In this document: one piece after another, positions 20,049 through 21,661 of the stretch
Numbering within the stretch: position 1 is the stretch's first letter
Layout of the letters: the number at the start of each line of letters is the position of its first letter
Source: Monoraphidium neglectum
Lineage: Eukaryota > Chlorophyta > Chlorophyceae > Sphaeropleales > Selenastraceae
Assembly (NCBI RefSeq): GCF_000611645.1
Contig: NW_014012934.1
Coordinates: forward strand, 1-21,661
Length of the DNA stretch: 21,661 bases
Direction: 5' to 3'
Position numbers and translations under genes: made by a program
The notes under the pieces: model-generated
Databases searched by the model: none
What the model was told of the DNA's origin: nothing
Seen by the model: the letters and a program-made list of their open reading frames with translations, nothing else

Positions 20049-21652
20049 TTACGCCGCCTCGTCGTCCCCGCCGAGCCTGCAGCCGAACGCCGCCAGCAGC
20101 CTGCCGAACGCCGACGTCGGCTTCTTGGGCCCGCGCTGCGCGCCCTCGGCCGCGGCCGTGGCGGAGGCCCCGGCCTTGGCGCCAGCGCCCTGCTTGTTGC
20201 TGAGGGACGCGCAGTGCACGGCGGCGTCAAAGGCATTTATCCCCTGGAGCTGCAGCTTGTCGCCTGGGGCGGCAGAGGGTGGCAGGGTGCGGCCGTCATG
20301 GGGGGTGCGTGGGGTGTGTGTTTTCAAGGGGGTGGCGGGGTGCGTCGGTCATGGAGGGAGCGTGGTGTGTTTTTCCCAGGCGTGGCATGGGGCACAGGGG
20401 GGGATGACGGGGTTCATTGGTTATGCAGGGCAGATGGTGCAGGTGGGAAGGCGTAAGAGTGGGATCGCTACAACCAGCCGCATCGTCGGCCCCTGGTTCC
20501 TGCCACCGAACACCCGTGCGCACGCCGTCTGGAGGGTTCGGGGCCTAGCTGACCCTTTGCAAGCCGCTTCGCCTGTCGGAAGCCCTCCAGATTCGTCCCA
20601 CACATGCGCATGTGGCGCAGAGCCAACAAAACACCCACAGCAACATTTGCAGAATGTACACCACACACAGCAGGATGCCTGGGGCCAATATCAACAACAC
20701 GGCAGCAGCATTTGCACGAAACACACCTCTAAGCGGTGCAGCAGTCAAGCCACTTCATGCATACACCAGGCAGGCGCTGCCCGCGCGACGCACCCGTCCC
20801 TGGCGCCCTGCAGTGGAAGATGACGTCAAACTCGATCGTCTCTGGCAGCTGCAGGAGGCTGCGGATCTGGCGCTCAAACGCGGCGGCGCCCTCTGGGCCG
20901 GGCTGCACCTGCACCTTGTACGTTTTCCCGTTGAAAGACACCCGCATGTAGGGGGTGACCACCTGGCGGGGTGACGCGACGGGGTGTGTGTTGTGTTGTT
21001 GTGTGTCTTGCGTGAGTTGTGTGTGTTGTTGTGTTGTGTGTGTGCTGTGTGTGTGCGTGTGTGTGCGTGTGTGTGCGTGTGCGCATGCGCATGCGTGCGT
21101 GCGTGCGTGTGTGCGTGTGTGTGCACAACACCCTGAAACCCTGAATTTGAGGGCGACATGATTTGAAACTGCGACTGAGACAGGCCCGGTTAGTGTCGAG
21201 GATACTTTTTGGCATGTGCCTGCCAACTTTTGCAGCTTGGTGTCGGGCTAGCCAGTCGGATAGGCGCCACATGTGACTGCCCAATGGCTATCTCTATTCA
21301 GTGGAGATTGACAAGAGCCGCGTCGCAGCACAGCGCCCGCCACAAGGCACCCGCCCCGCCCCACAATGTGTGGCTGCGGCGGCGTCCCTTGCAAACGCTG
21401 CGCTGCAGCCCTTCGCATTGCCTCCAACCCACCCGCCAAATCAGACGCACAGTAACGCTGAATATCGAGCATCCTCGGTGCGCATGAACGGATCAATGTT
21501 CCCACGCCGCCCCCCCCCCCCAAATCGTACTGCTCGTGCAACCACAATCTGCGCAGCAGCCACCCGGCATCACCTTGGCCCCTGTGACCTCAGTCATTAC
21601 GGGCTTCCAGTCCCGCAGCTCGGTGTGACAAAACCTGCAGACCCGCTCCTCG
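20049..21652 (-). CDS. C-terminal part of an unidentified protein with a possible beta-grasp domain
   Basis: The last three exons of a gene that enters from the right: 21652-21574, 20962-20794 and 20263-20049. They join in phase with GT-AG introns, and the acceptor before 21652 (CCCTTGCAG) is visible, so earlier exons lie outside the window. The first visible exon encodes EERVCRFCHTELRDWKPVM, with one CxxC pair that could be half of a zinc site. The next encodes VVTPYMRVSFNGKTYKVQV, then a probable helix (AFERQIRSLLQLPETI) and FDVIFHCRAPGTGDKLQLQG, followed by INAFDAAVHCASLSNKQ. The order strand, strand, helix, strand, strand, acidic-helix resembles PB1/ubiquitin-like beta-grasp domains; that is inference only. 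The remainder is an Ala/Gly/Lys linker and a terminal TSAFGRLLAAFGCRLGGDDE. The function is not known to me. Confidence 0.75.
20983..21122. repeat. TG/CA-rich tract in an intron of the right-edge gene
   Basis: An imperfect TG run about 140 bp long lies within the 611-nt intron between exons 21652-21574 and 20962-20794. It comes within about 20 nt of the acceptor. In the sense direction it is CA-rich, replacing the usual pyrimidine tract. Confidence 0.9.
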
Positions 21653-21661
21653 CTGCAAGGG

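Noticed and set aside
19843..20823. A 326-codon open frame on the plus strand
   Set aside because: It runs antisense through the two last exons of the right-edge minus-strand gene and the intron between them. Its composition is low-complexity with no motif, while the minus strand splices cleanly in phase.

Overview
This window looks like nuclear DNA from a green alga (Chlorophyta). The evidence is a GC-rich background, genes broken into many short exons with GT-AG introns (often a GTGAG-type donor and a C-rich run ending in CAG), TGTAA motifs where polyadenylation signals are expected, long TG/CA and CAG microsatellites, and two proteins with chloroplast-transit-like N termini. I cannot name the species. 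I saw no rRNA, tRNA, CRISPR array, transposase or prokaryotic operon.

I rebuilt five genes by joining exons in phase, and they alternate strand along the window. (1) Positions 1-1729, minus: the first 159 codons of a Rab2/RABB small GTPase, whose C terminus lies beyond the left edge. (2) 4226-8128, plus: a complete 12-exon gene for a secreted protein of 452 residues with two fasciclin (FAS1) domains and a Gly/Arg-rich tail. (3) 10348-13143, minus: a complete 8-exon gene for a 226-residue protein with a transit-peptide-like start; it looks like a conserved photosynthetic-lineage protein of unknown function. (4) 13524-17955, plus: a gene of about 8 exons for a protein of roughly 760 residues with a transit-like N terminus, one membrane segment and an AsmA-like body; two of its internal junctions are not settled. 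(5) 20049-21652, minus: the last three exons of a gene that enters from the right edge, ending in a possible beta-grasp (PB1-like) domain.

Genes 3 and 4 are divergent and share only about 380 bp upstream. Both products look plastid-directed, so they are candidates for co-regulation. Genes 1 and 2 are also divergent but about 2.5 kb apart. Genes 2/3 and 4/5 are convergent, each pair separated by about 2.1-2.2 kb that is best explained as long facing 3' UTRs, with TGTAA signals on the correct strand for each gene.

The best leads are the gene 3/gene 4 pair (an uncharacterised conserved protein beside a candidate plastid AsmA-like protein), the unusual fifth intron of gene 4, a 10-bp-phased GGTCAA repeat beside a splice donor in gene 3, and the repeated placement of TG/CA tracts next to splice sites. 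Gene models are my own phase-consistent reconstructions; no transcript or database evidence was available.
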